Shown here: positions 42,909 to 54,494 of the stretch, one piece after another
Layout: every line of letters begins with the position of its first letter
Numbering within the stretch: position 1 is the first letter of the stretch
NCBI GenBank assembly: GCA_905221605.1
Contig: CAJNDS010002537.1
Span: forward strand, 62,001-126,000
Direction: 5' to 3'
Origin: Symbiodinium natans
Lineage: Eukaryota > Sar > Dinophyceae > Suessiales > Symbiodiniaceae
Length of the DNA stretch: 64,000 nt
Translations under genes and position numbers: made by a program
Notes under the pieces: generated by a model
What the model saw: only the letters and a program-made list of their open reading frames with translations
Database searches by the model: none
Told to the model about the DNA's origin: nothing

Positions 42909-44589
42909 CTACTCAGTTGCAAACGTCTTGAGGGCACAGCTTGGGGTGGCGTCGGCAGTCCTGCCGCTCTCGCTCGCGCGCGTCTGTCCAGGAAGCACGT
43001 ATGTCCAGGCCACGCATCGCAAGTCGTTCAAGCAAAAGTCGGAACAGTTTTGGGCATTTGCAGCGTCAGGTGCATGTGGACTCATCGGGAAGTTCATGTA
43101 GTCAATTCCAGGGATGTCTGTCGTGTTCAGGATCTGCCCACCAAGAGGGTTCGAAGTCAGGCCAACACTGGCGTATTGCGTTGCGGACACTTCGCGGATG
43201 CGAAGCCCAAGGAACGCCTCAGGCTCAATGTCAAAGAGGTCCTGCGGGAACGTAATGGTGGCGATGATTTCTTGTTGCTGGGAGCCTCCCGGCTTCACAA
43301 GATTCAAAGGGCTGGTAGCGGAAAGCACTTGCGGAACCGCCGAATGGTAGAGGGTCTCCTGGCGCAAGCCATCCAGCGAGGGAAGCGGGTATACTCGGAG
43401 GGTGCGGTACTGGGAGTCGTATTCCATGACTCGCGGAAGTGCCTGCAGACCGGCCCACTTTCCATTTGATAACCCATACTCCCGGACCCATCCGAATATG
43501 ATACGCCTGTTCATGACAGGGTCGAAGAAGGACTTGGAGGCATAGTAGTTTCCATAATCCAGTGGGACTGCGCTGCCCATCCGGACAAACTCCCTGCTCT
43601 CCCAGTCAAAGAGACCGAGCCAGTAGAAATCCAACGTGACGACCATCATGGACAACTTCAAAACCCAAATGCCAGCAGGGCTCATGATGTCGTCAGCTTC
43701 TGTAGGTTGCAGGTTAAAGAAGTCGGGGCACTCAAACATTCCCCGCGGCACATAGTTCTCTTGAAGCAGTATGCTGTCAAAGCTCCACCTCCGAAACGAA
43801 GAGTCGGCCGAGTAGCCAACCACTGCAGCTACCGGTGCACCGGCTGCCTCGCCACCCGCACCCTTCAAGCTGGTCGCTAGGTGCATGAGGTAGAGCTGGC
43901 GCCTCTCATCCCACAATGCAGTCGTAGGGTCTCGGAAGATCGTGATGCTCAGGCCACCTGGTGGCACTGAAGCGATGACCGGGTTGTCGGGATCTTCCTG
44001 CCACTCGATCAGCATCGGGTCGGAAGTGTTCTTGGGCCACGCCAAACACTGGAGTTGAGCTTTTGTGCCTGCACAGGTGTAGGCAATGATCGGATGGCTG
44101 CCATTCACCAAGGTCACCGAGCCGGAGTAAAACCCGGCATCCGCGTATGGGTACTTGGAAGGATTGAACCTCAGGGCTTCCGTCACGCCCACGTGCTCCC
44201 AAGTGACGCCGTCCCAGCTCACGACGTGGTACCAAGACATATTCCCCCAGTTTGCACCGCCGGGGTTGTATTGCATCCACAGATGGATTAGGCCAGTTCT
44301 GGGGTCGCGGAAGGGCCCGTTGGGATCGTTGATCCAATTTTCCTTGGTAGCCCAGCAACCATATCACAGTAAGGGCACCCTTCTTTTTGGGATGGCCACT
44401 TCATAAAGGGAACCCAGAACCAAAAAAAAAAAAAGAGTAAAGGGCACCACTGGGCCACCAAGCTTCAGGTGGCCGCACATGAAACACAGGAAAGTAGGGG
44501 TCAGCCTCGGGATCGGAAGCAGCTGAAAGTCCTCCGAGCAGAGCAGCCAGCATGGCCAGCACGGGATGCACAAAAGAAGCCATGGACAT
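42909..44589 (-). CDS. Secreted glycoside hydrolase family 32 (invertase/fructan hydrolase type)
   Basis: Minus strand. Exon 1 is 44589-44467 and encodes a signal peptide (MSMASFVHPVLAMLAALLGG) ending ..VFHVRPP. Exon 2 is 44342-42909. The join restores the GH32 hallmark ENWINDPNG, with the nucleophile Asp at about residue 47. FYSGS, RDPT (transition-state stabiliser Asp, about residue 179) and ECPD (acid/base Glu, about residue 245) follow. The total is about 518 residues. The intron (44466-44343, 124 bp) begins GA and ends AG. The C-terminal about 70 residues have paired cysteines (NCSDFCLNDLRCVAWTYVLP..SCALK) resembling a PAN/apple module. GH32 enzymes hydrolyse beta-fructosides such as sucrose or fructans; the signal peptide implies secretion, so the likely role is use of external or vacuolar sugar. 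The substrate cannot be told. ATG at 44583 is an alternative start. Confidence 0.85.
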
Positions 44590-44599
44590 TGCTCAAATG

Positions 44600-46640
44600 T
44601 CTTATCTACACGTCCGACATCGTCCCAAAAAAGACACCAGTCTCTGCCAAGAGCCCAAATGACAACCCAAGCATGTTCCTTGCTTGGTCTCACACACGGC
44701 ACAAGCAAGAGCTGGTTGCGCATGGGATGGCCCTAAACCCCACAAGCCAGATTGTGATTGTGATTGGTTCTCAAAGTAAAAGAGATGGATAGAGCGAAAG
44801 CAAAATGAATATGGAAAACGAAATCACTTGCTATAGAGACACCCAGTCAATGCGCAAGTCAATGTGCCAAGAATCCCCTTAGAACTTAGAAGCTACTTAG
44901 AAGAATTTCGTGACGCACCAAAAACCCAAACGAATTCAATGCTGACAGGCGTGCCGAAATTAGAAGTGAGCTAGAGATCGCGTGAACTTATTGCAAAAAA
45001 GCGAGGCCTGGAGCACAACTCTGTTCTGGACTATTGTGGTTGCCCCCTGCCAAACAAATCACCAGTCGCAAGGCAAGGAAGGAACGAAATTGCCTGTAAC
45101 TGCATGCATCGCTCTCACCGGGTGGAGGTTTCGACGCTTACTCTCGCACGCGGCCGGCAAGGTAAACAGGATAGAGATTTAAGGGTAAAACCTGAGGGTT
45201 TCTGGCCCGTAGTGCTTCAACTCAGCATAGCCTAGCGCATGCACAGAAAGGCCATAAATCTGGAAAGTCCAATTCGAGCCAAAGGCTCCGTTGCAAGAAA
45301 GCCATTGAAACTTGAGCTGAGTTTGCGTGAATAATGGAAGCTTCGCTGTTGTCGACAGGAGCAGCGTTGCCCCGCGTTTCCAGCCGGCTCACCACGACAG
45401 CCCCGGCATTTGGCAGGGGGGGAAGTGCAAGGCCTCCTATTCACCTGAATCCAAAACCTCTCCGCTCGAGCGTAATGCCTCTAGACCGCTGAACCTCACG
45501 CACAGACAAGGCATCACATCTCAACACATCTTTCTGCTCCCGCGGCGCAGAGCTCAACTAACGCCTTCAGCGGAACATGCGCTTGCCCAGTTCATCACCT
45601 GAGCCCAACGGTGATGCTTCCTGAGCCCCAAATAAAATCCTAACTCCCAAACCCAACAAACAGCACAGTTGGAAGGAAGCTGCAAAGGGTCCTCAGGGCT
45701 CTCCCCCCAAAGTCGGGCTCTGGCTGGAAGGGTGCGATGATCGGCTCTGGTTGAAGGTAATTAAACATAAGTAACATAACCACTCATGGTTTTTCGCACC
45801 GTGGGGTTGAGGGAATGCTGGTAGATGGCACACGGTCTGAGGAAATTGAAGTCGAAACTTTCCCCATCGCATGCGAATTCAAGCGATTTAACAACACGTG
45901 AAGGCGAAACGGCAGGCAGCAAGATGCTTCGGCAAAATCTGCTGTTCACACTTCTTGGCAACAGAGGCGGCATGGAATGACCTTGCCTGAATTGATTCTC
46001 CTTGGTAATGCACGCAAACTGAAAGGCAACGGCAACGCACCGATGTTGCTCTGCCAAATTTGGCTGGAACTAGGTTGATCCCAGTGGGCACACTGAGCAT
46101 GCAGCAGTTTAACAAAGCGCACAGCACCAAGCAGCAACATTTCTGCCACATACACCAAACATGCATCACGTGAGAAGCTCTCGGCTTCCATGGCTGTCTG
46201 AATGCTTCACGCATGCTCTTGGAGCGTGCCTTTGCGCTGGGTTTCTGCCACAGCAAGTTTGCTGCCGGGAACCCTGACTGGAGGCAACAGTGTGAATGGA
46301 ACTGCATGGCTTGTCGACTCTATCAAACACACAAGTCCAACACCAACTAGGAGATATTGCTAAACACTCTAGGCCTTGCACATGGGCTCACTGTGCAGAA
46401 CAACTGGTGCATTTGGCCAATGAAGCTCGAAACTGACGGAAAAGGCCAAGTCTCTAACGGATTGTGCGCCGTGCGCCTATTCTACGGGCGACGATCAACA
46501 GCAAGAAATTGCCTTACTTGGCAAGCAGCTCTTGAACCTTGGTGTTGCAGTCCACATCTCACCAACACGAGTCAAGCGGTGGCCATCTTTGCCCGGCGCC
46601 AGTGCTGCGCAGCAAGTGAATACCTGCACGCAAAGCTCGC
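44600..46640. other. No supported gene
   Basis: Weak frames on both strands. Nothing was recognised. Confidence 0.4.
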
Positions 46641-46691
46641 ACGTATAAATGAATATCTATATCTACGCACAAATGAACTCTGCATCTTTAT

Positions 46692-46868
46692 CTGTAAGCT
46701 TATACTCATACTTATACTCATACTTATACTTATCCTTATACTTATACTTATACTTATACTTGTACTGTACTTGTACTTGTACTTGTACTTGTACTTCTAC
46801 ATATACTTATACTTATACTTGTACTTATACTTATACTAACACTGATGCTTATACTTGTGCTTATACGC
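46692..46868. repeat. (CTTATA)n / (CTTGTA)n microsatellite
   Basis: About 29 hexamers of ACTTAT/ACTTGT/ACTCAT on the plus strand. Neighbouring blocks share the same variant (a run of CTTGTA in the middle). Confidence 0.9.
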
Positions 46869-46884
46869 ACTCACCCGAAGCGGA

Positions 46885-47235
46885 CCAGCCAAGTCTTGTT
46901 GCTGGCCCAAACATTCGTCTTGCCACCCAATGTATCTTGGCTAGACATGTCTCCCATGGTGTTGAGGATCTTTCCAACAGTCCCCAAAATTCCCGTGCTG
47001 ATTGAGGAAGGCATAGATGACCTCGAAAGGAATCTCAATGACATCTATCAAGATCCAAGGCTTTCCCTTTATTGCCGGCAACTTGTGGAAACGGTCATTC
47101 TTCAACACAGTCTGCGGGGCACGTCTTGGCTTCGGAGGATTCTACGGGGTCGAAGGACCGGTGCTCTTTACTACCAAGGAGTTCAAGAGGGGCACCACCC
47201 AAGACTTCCAGAACAGCAGGCCGGAACATTAAGTC
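46885..47235 (-). CDS. Coding-like region on the minus strand, unrecognised
   Basis: The minus strand reads PPKPRRAPQTVLKNDRFHKL, then PAIKGKPWILIDVIEIPFEV and IYAFLNQHGNFGDCW. An overlapping minus frame reads GTVGKILNTMGDMSSQDTLG, then GKTNVWASNKTWLVRFG. Both look protein-like, so a splice or frameshift between them is likely. A plus frame (GFPFIAGNLWKRSFFNTVCG) is the antisense of the first. The strand is therefore not certain. Confidence 0.35.
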
Positions 47236-47239
47236 AGCT

Positions 47240-49430
47240 GAGCTGAGCGCCGCGTTCTTCCAGATTTTGGACACCAAGACTTCTACTGCACCTGGCAACT
47301 TCTCCAAGCCGAGGCCGGAAGCACCCAGCAAATCTCTCATAGTGTGCTTTGAATCCGCCACCTTCAATTGTCATCGCAACCTTGCGAGCTGCAGCTTTCC
47401 CTGTCGTCCCAAGTCCCCTTGATTCAGCCGTAGCCCTCTTCTGCACCATCAAGGCCTCGTCCATCTTCGACCTGGACATGCCTCGTCTTCGCACACGTCA
47501 GCCGCACCAGCGCGAGTGCGATAGTCCGAATCAAGCCTTTTGAGCATATCATGGCTTGAGCTCCTCGCCGAAGCTTTGGGTGGAGGGCAGATCCCAGAAG
47601 CAGCTCCCTCCTACAACAAGCACGTGTCGTCGCCATGTCGCTTGCCTGCCAGCTTCCCCACAAGAACCGATGCAAGGCCTGAGTTGGCTGAGCACACAGG
47701 ATCGTGAAAACTTCAAGGATCACATATCCACTCTGTTGATGCTGGTTGCTCTGGCATGCTCTGGCATGCTCTGGCCTGAGTGCTGCAAGGTAGAAAGAAT
47801 CCACGTCTGGGCTGCACTGCAGGAAGTCGGTCACTACTCTGAGCACCACGCACATCAGTCCAGTAGAGGATGGCATTCGGTTGCACTCAGAGAGTGTGCG
47901 GGGCATCTTGTTCCTCAGGTAGGTGTGTGTGTGTGTGTGCGCACAACTCGCCGGGCCATTTCCTCTCGCACGGTGACACGACCCAACGGAGGCCCTTGGA
48001 CATGGGAACAGAAGTAACTAGCTGACCCTCGGAAGCTCCTCGATGTCAGGAACAATCCAACCACATTGACTGCGGTGCTACGAGTAGATGGTCAGTGCTC
48101 TACTTTACGGTCTGGTTTTCTGTGCCCCAGTCAACCCGTTACACAAAAGGCAAGCATACTTCGGGCATTTCCCTAAATAGACCACTAATAATGTACCTCC
48201 AAAAACTGTGGTCTTTACTGCAGGACCCCCTCAAAATAGGGTACAGCCTATTTCCTAAGCCCTTGTTTAGAGAACTTCTTTAGAGAACTGGCCAAATGCT
48301 CAAGGCAGGTGGCTTTCGGCCATGGTCCACGACATCGTCGAGCTCGGCCTCTGACATCCCTGCGCGTCCTTGGCAGAACAAAGGCTTTGGGTTCAGAGCC
48401 CTTTGGACGTATGGCTTCAGCATGTCTACGCATGTATAAGAATTTTTAAGACTCTTTAAGACTGGTGCAAGTAGGGGCACATGCTGGGCACATAGAGATT
48501 CAATAACTTACTGAGAAGCCGGCCTTTGATGAAACCATTGAATCGCGCAAGTCCTGTGCAGCTCCGAGACATTGCCCCATGTGTGCAGAAGACATCGCAT
48601 GTCAGTTGTGGTTCCCACCACATCCCTTTCAAATGCTCAGGTGGCATACGACTTGATCTGACCCCAAGTCCTACCCCTTAGTAGTGCTAGCAAGTACGAT
48701 TCAGAGGACTGCACGGTTCATGCGGCACCTTGCACACAGAGCCTTGCGACAAAATAGCAAACCGAAGTTGTACAAGCTGCATGCCAGGACAGTCCCGGGT
48801 GATCAGTGTGCATCTCGCAAACGGCGCGAAGATCGCCACGATCTGAAGAGCAGCCGCTACTCCAGATTTGCATGCTTTCACACTTGCCCAACAGAGTCCA
48901 CGAACATTTTCACGAAATCTTCAAAGGCAAACCCCGACTCAAGCTACCCCGTCACTGAGCTCCGCACCCAGAAAATGAAAGGGATGACTACCAGAGGCAG
49001 CTGTGTATCAAAGCATTGGCGCATCAAAGCCATAATTCAACCTTGCACTGTCTGTGGCTCGCACGACCACCGCCGCATATAGTGCATGTGCGAAAGTGTG
49101 CTAACATGCCTCACTTTTGTGCTCTGAGGTGCAGGGCCACTGTTTCGCAAGCTTGCGCGAGACGAGGGGTCTCCTACAGGTGGGATGTTTCCAACAGGTG
49201 GCAACGTCTGGAAATTTGATAGTTCCAGCTTCTCAAATATCCGGCATCTTCACATTGACGTAGATGTGGATCCGCGACCTCAGCGTTCCGGGCGCATCAA
49301 AGTAAAACAACCAGAATGCTTCCATCAGGACAGCTTGCAAAGAGTAAGATAACACAAACAGCCATCTGCAAGTGCATATTCCGGCAAACAACATGGCGTC
49401 GATTCAGTTTTCATAACACGCAGGGTCGGG
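47240..49430. other. No supported gene
   Basis: Frames on both strands without recognisable features. A short TG-repeat lies at 47921-47941. Confidence 0.35.
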
Positions 49431-49442
49431 ATCACGCCGTGC

Positions 49443-49939
49443 TCATGCTCTTCCATCGCGGATAGCATTGCGGCCACCCAACGAACAGTGATACTCATGC
49501 AACATGTTTGCGACATTCAGGCCTTGCCGCTTCCAGGTTTTGAGTTGCCGCCGCTCGGCATACATCCATCGCTTCACGCTTCCCAAAGATGGCGCCAAGT
49601 TCTCCAAGGCATCTTTCACATCAGGATCCTCTAAGAATCTAGCAGATGCAATCTTCTCAGCCTCTTCTGTAGTGTCGGCCTCTCCGAAATACTGCTGCGA
49701 GTTAAAGCACGGCACTCTGAGAGCGGTGAAGAAACGGCCGCTCAAGGTGTGCCTAGTCACAAACTTGATATCTTCGGTGGTCACCGCCCTGTTCAAGTAG
49801 CGCTCCAGAAACAGAGTCACGGCGGTCTTGGGGTGCAAGCCCTCCACTGACATGCCAGGTCTTGGAGGAGAGTCGACGCGTCGTTTTCTCGATCCCGGCT
49901 TCGCCTTTCTCTTTGGAAGTGGCGCCTCGACCTTCGGAA
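49443..49939 (-). CDS. Exon with NLS-like stretch and dsRNA-binding-like fold pattern
   Basis: The acceptor TTTTTCTTAG| at about 49940 is preceded by a pyrimidine tract. The frame then reads LPKVEAPLPKRKAKPGSRKRR (bipartite basic stretch), then MSVEGLHPKTAVTLFLERYL and FVTRHTLSGRFFTALRVPCF. EADTTEEAEKIASARFLEDP follows, with a stop at 49443. The alpha-beta-beta-beta-alpha pattern ending in AEKIASARFL resembles a double-stranded RNA-binding domain, but key residues are not clear enough to assert it. If correct it would be a nuclear RNA-binding protein. Confidence 0.45.
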
Positions 49940-50019
49940 GCTAAGAAAAATTTAGGCTGAGCCCCAAACACCACTGTACGATAGATCCAGAATGAAACTT
50001 GTAACACTCTCAAAACTTA

Positions 50020-52780
50020 TGAGTACAGTCATACTTTATCCAACTTCAGGCTGCCCACAAGCCTTGTCTCCCTCTTTGGAGTCGTCCTCCTTGTCTTTTC
50101 CCTTCCAGTCGTCCTCCTTGTCTCTAAGCAGGAGGAGTTCCAGCTACTGTCCAAGGGCAGAATTGTTGCTATCGAAACGCACGCAGCGACGTAAAATGAT
50201 TTGCTCCGTCTGTCGGTCGAGCCTGCTCGCCGGTCGTGCCAGACGAGCACCTGCATCACGCAATACATGAAGAAACGCACGTGCGTGGATTATAGCCCAC
50301 CTACACCTCAGCAACCAACAAGCGAGCCATAGTGGTGAAATAGGGCCAGGCTTCAATCGTTCTATCCTGGTGCTACTGGGGCGGTTCATGTTGTCACGGC
50401 TTAGCCAATGCCGTCAAAATAAAGACGGCATGTCACTGAGAAACTTGGGAGACAGGTCCAGAATTCAGCCACTAGAAGCCTAAATCCACACATCCACCCA
50501 AGAAGCGGTTTCGGGATTTTGCTCGGGGCCTCCTTTCAAGCTTCACTGGCGTCAGGGTATCATCCTGCCGTGACTTTCTGGGTGCAGCACAAACGCGGTG
50601 CAATCCAAGAGTGCTTCGAGTAACTAGCAAAGCTGACAACGAAGGCTTCACAGCTTAACTGATCATGTATAGCCATAGTCAAATGGTGCAGAAGCCAATT
50701 GTGTCGAACCCAGAAGCGGCACCAAATTCGCAGCAGCCCGCGCCTGTGTGGGCACATCCTTTTCGGGCCGTGTCAAGGTCAAGCCCGGAGAGTACTCCTC
50801 GCCGGCCATTGTTCCCTAATCGGAGAAACGGAATCTGTGACTTGAGCCAAATATTGACAGACAAGTAACTCACCAACTTGCACCCATGCGTCTTCAAAGG
50901 TGACTGCTCTGGTCGCATCATCTCAGTGAGACACCTCTGTTCATCAACCGTCATCGAGACGACCTTCGACCACTACAGGATCTCACTCACTCAAAGGCTG
51001 GGAGACGCTCAGCCCCCGGCCAGGAGGCGCACGCTCTGTCCATCCACCTTGCCCAAGAGGCAGCACGCAGGGCCACACGAGTCCAGATGGTTCAAAGATG
51101 TCGGACAAAGCTCCACATGCGCGGAACACCTCCAACACTGAACTTGGCGGTGTGAGAGGCTTTGGACGCAGTCTCCACAGCTAGGGCCCAGGAGGCTCAG
51201 CAGGTTTCAGGGTCTCAGAACTTTGCATTCCTTGCGCCGAGAGTCCATGTTGCAGCCATCACATAAGGTCCCTTTGTGCACCTTAGCTGGGCTTCTGGCG
51301 TGCTCTTGGCAACCCGACTCTTGCGGCAGCCCACCTGGACCTGGAGCCTACAACCTCGAGCTCTGCACTTCAAACCTCAGCACAACCCCGTGCCTCTTGG
51401 CCGTAGCAGAGCAGTCTGCGGAAGCTCCTGCAGCACCGCGCCAAATCATGTCACACGGCCCCAAAACAAACCTCTTCAGCCGACATGGAAGCGCACTGTA
51501 CCCGTGCCCTTGAACTTGCACGGACGTCACCTGCAGCAGGCAATGCCGCCTGTTCGGTGCACCTACCAGCTTGCACGGGTGAACACGAATAGGCAAACTC
51601 GCGCTTTCTGATTGTAAACAAAGGATCTGGGAACAACTCTACGCTGCACCTACCACCTTGGCTGGTCCTTCATGCTTCTCATGCGCACATCTAGGAGCTA
51701 ATAACCCCGAGCTTGAGCGTAGACGGGGACTTTCGCTTCAAGACTGCGAAGGAAAAGCCTCAGCATCATCCTCCTCGGTCGATGCTGTACATGTGGATGT
51801 GGGCCTCGTCACATCCCAGTCATCCCGCGCATTCTCCGTGACATGACAGGTGCATTTCTCCGCCTGGGCCGACGTCGCTGCTGCCTCTCTGCCAAGCCTC
51901 CGTCGCTGGCCCGGCAGCTCGTGGGTGCGAAGGTCTCCTGAGTCTCCTGTTCCATCTCTTCTGCAGACGCCAGCTCCTGGCAATTTCGCAAGGAACGCCG
52001 TGCTCACAGCAGAAGGATTGCATGTTGAAACTTGAGTGAAAGGAAGGCTGTGTTCAGGGTTGCACATGTCTAGATCACGGAGTCGGGATGATGGGCACGC
52101 TTCGGCTGTAGTGTGTGTGTGTGTACTTGCAGCACAAATTGCACTGTCCAAATATTCGGGAAGTCGGACACCACTTGCCCATGGGAAAACAACGATGTGC
52201 AACAGACCCAAGAACCCAGTCATTTAGCGACGTTCGGGATCAGAAGTCTTGAGGATGGCCTTCCATCTTATGACTGCCAAGGCTCCGATTCTCTGTTCGC
52301 GGGCCCTTCCGCCAACAGTGGCCGATGTGAATCGGTCCTGCATTTGCCAGCTGTTCTCTCTCTCTCCTCTCCAGGCTAGCGGTTTGCGCTCGGACCCTTG
52401 CTGTGCCCCTGAACAAGCTGATCTTCGCGAATGCAGGGTGGATATCGGTAAGGAATGAAACAAACCTGAAGGAAGCTTGCATGAAGTGCTGAAGTCCTGG
52501 CTTGGCCCGCTTGGCTGGAGAGCGTGGCCGCGGCAGCTGAGCTTTCCGACATTTTTCATGGCTCGCTGATGCAACAGGGGCTCTTCCTTGCGCAAAAGCT
52601 CCGTGTAACGGAATCTGCTCAATGCTAAACACGTGTGGTACTCCCTGCGCCCGTTCGTGGAATTTGTACACAAACGTGCTGCAGAAAGCCAGGGAAGTGT
52701 TGTCTCAGGCTATGGGTGTTCAACTGTTCTTTGGCACTCCAACTCTTGCACATTTGAGTGGTGGCGTGCAAAAATTACTG
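50020..52780. other. No firmly supported gene
   Basis: Open frames exist on both strands (for example plus 50686-50868 reading MVQKPIVSNPEAAPNSQQPA, and minus 52240-52671). They overlap in antisense and have no recognised motif. Confidence 0.3.
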
Positions 52781-52798
52781 TAGAGTGTTTCTCCACAG

Positions 52799-52923
52799 CT
52801 TTTTGAAACAGCAAACAGTTTGTGCTTCATGGTGGTCGCTCTGGGAGTCAGCAATGGGGCTACGGCCAAAGTCATTGAAAACATTGCGACTGTGCCTGTG
52901 CGAACTGCCTTCATTTGTGCACA
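52799..52923 (+). CDS. Possible exon with hydrophobic segment
   Basis: After TTCTCCACAG| the plus strand reads LFETANSLCFMVVALGVSNG, then ATAKVIENIATVPVRTAFIC and AQ before a stop. A further open plus stretch follows (FFVGAGPVTMDSKNGWFLSR at about 52945). The family is not recognised. Confidence 0.3.
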
Positions 52924-54180
52924 GAGAACCTGCTAGGACCTACTTCTTTGTTGGTGCCGGTCCAGTGACCATGGATTCAAAAAATGGCTGGTTCTTGTCT
53001 AGATCCAATCAAAAAGAATGTCGGGCTGATCATGTTGATGAGCATGATGAGGCATCGACCCCCTCGACATTGCCGTCTTTGCAGTATTGGCCCATGAGGT
53101 CCATGAAGCACTCTTTTCAGTGTGATATAAAAGTCTCCGGTTCGTATTGGCTCTTGTGGGATCCTTGTAAGGTTCATTTTGTAAAGCTATAGATGGTGTG
53201 AGGGTTTCGGGCTTAAGATTTTGAATTTCGTGTTCGTGTCTTGCCCCGCTGGACTTCATGCCTTACATTCGGGACTGCCGCCAAGGTTTTTGCAGGACTA
53301 CAAGGGTGTAAGCGAGCGCGAAGGCTGTGAAGGAGTTTTAAATTGTTTTTTGCCCTGTGTCCCGCCTCGCTTCCCGCCGCGCATCCAAAGCGTTCGAGTT
53401 AGCCCTCAAGCTCTGAGCCCAAGCCTCACAGCCCCAGACTCTATAAATCTTGAGCCCCTTCAGTGGAGGCATGCGGGGCCTAGTTTTGGGACACGTGCGA
53501 GTTCCCTGTGCAGCAGGATGCCACAACTCTGCAGATTCATGTCTGGCCGGTACTGCGAGACCCAAGCTTGATGTGAACGACGACCACGGTGGTCGTTAAA
53601 TGTGGGTGCAGGTCTGCGCACGCACTCATGTTCCGCACATGACGAGTAACCTGCTCGGTAGCAAGCCCAAAATCACTCAATGCGGATTGCGGCAACTGTG
53701 CAGTCACAAAACATGACCTGGACCTTGCAAACCCAAAACCTGAAAACCTACCTTCAACATAATCTTGGCACAGGCTCACATGTCTGCGAGATGGCTTCGT
53801 TGGCGTGGCTAGGATGTGACCGCCACGCCCCCTTCAAGCAGCAAAAAGTTTTCAAAAAAACGAGAGAAAACCAGAAAAATCCAAAACGGTAAAAAGTGCA
53901 ATCCAAATCACAAACATGACTGCCAGCATGAAGGTTTGTGGCATGTACACAAGAATAACGTCACTCCTCAGCACGTCACTCCCCTCTACGTCCCTCTCTG
54001 TTTGTCTAAGCTCGACGTGAATTATGAGGGGGAAGATCGTAGAGCCATCCCGCTTGAGGACTGCGCAGCTACTTTCGTGAGTGCGTGGGCTGGCGCAACA
54101 GGACCAAGGCTGTTGCATACATCCCCCCAGGGGCACAAAGAAGACGATGGGAAAAAGAAACGCAAATTGCAATAGACAAT

Positions 54181-54205
54181 TAGCAGTAGAAGTAGAAGCA
54201 GTAGC

Positions 54206-54255
<50 letters not shown>

Positions 54256-54256
54256 C

Positions 54257-54291
<35 letters not shown>

Positions 54292-54294
54292 GAA

Positions 54295-54366
<72 letters not shown>

Positions 54367-54376
54367 TAGTAGTAGA
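54181..54376. repeat. (TAG)n trinucleotide array
   Basis: About 60 TAG units with a few CAG/TGG/GAA interruptions. It reads as poly-Val, poly-Thr or poly-Leu in three frames, giving spurious long ORFs on both strands. Confidence 0.95.
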
Positions 54377-54494
54377 TGGGGACCTTTTTCTGCTGCAGGC
54401 ACGGACTGTCTTGGGCTGGATAGAGGAGTCCCCGTTTTGGAGATCCACAAGAGATCCGCAGCTTCCCACAACAAGAGCTTACAAGCCCGCCTCT

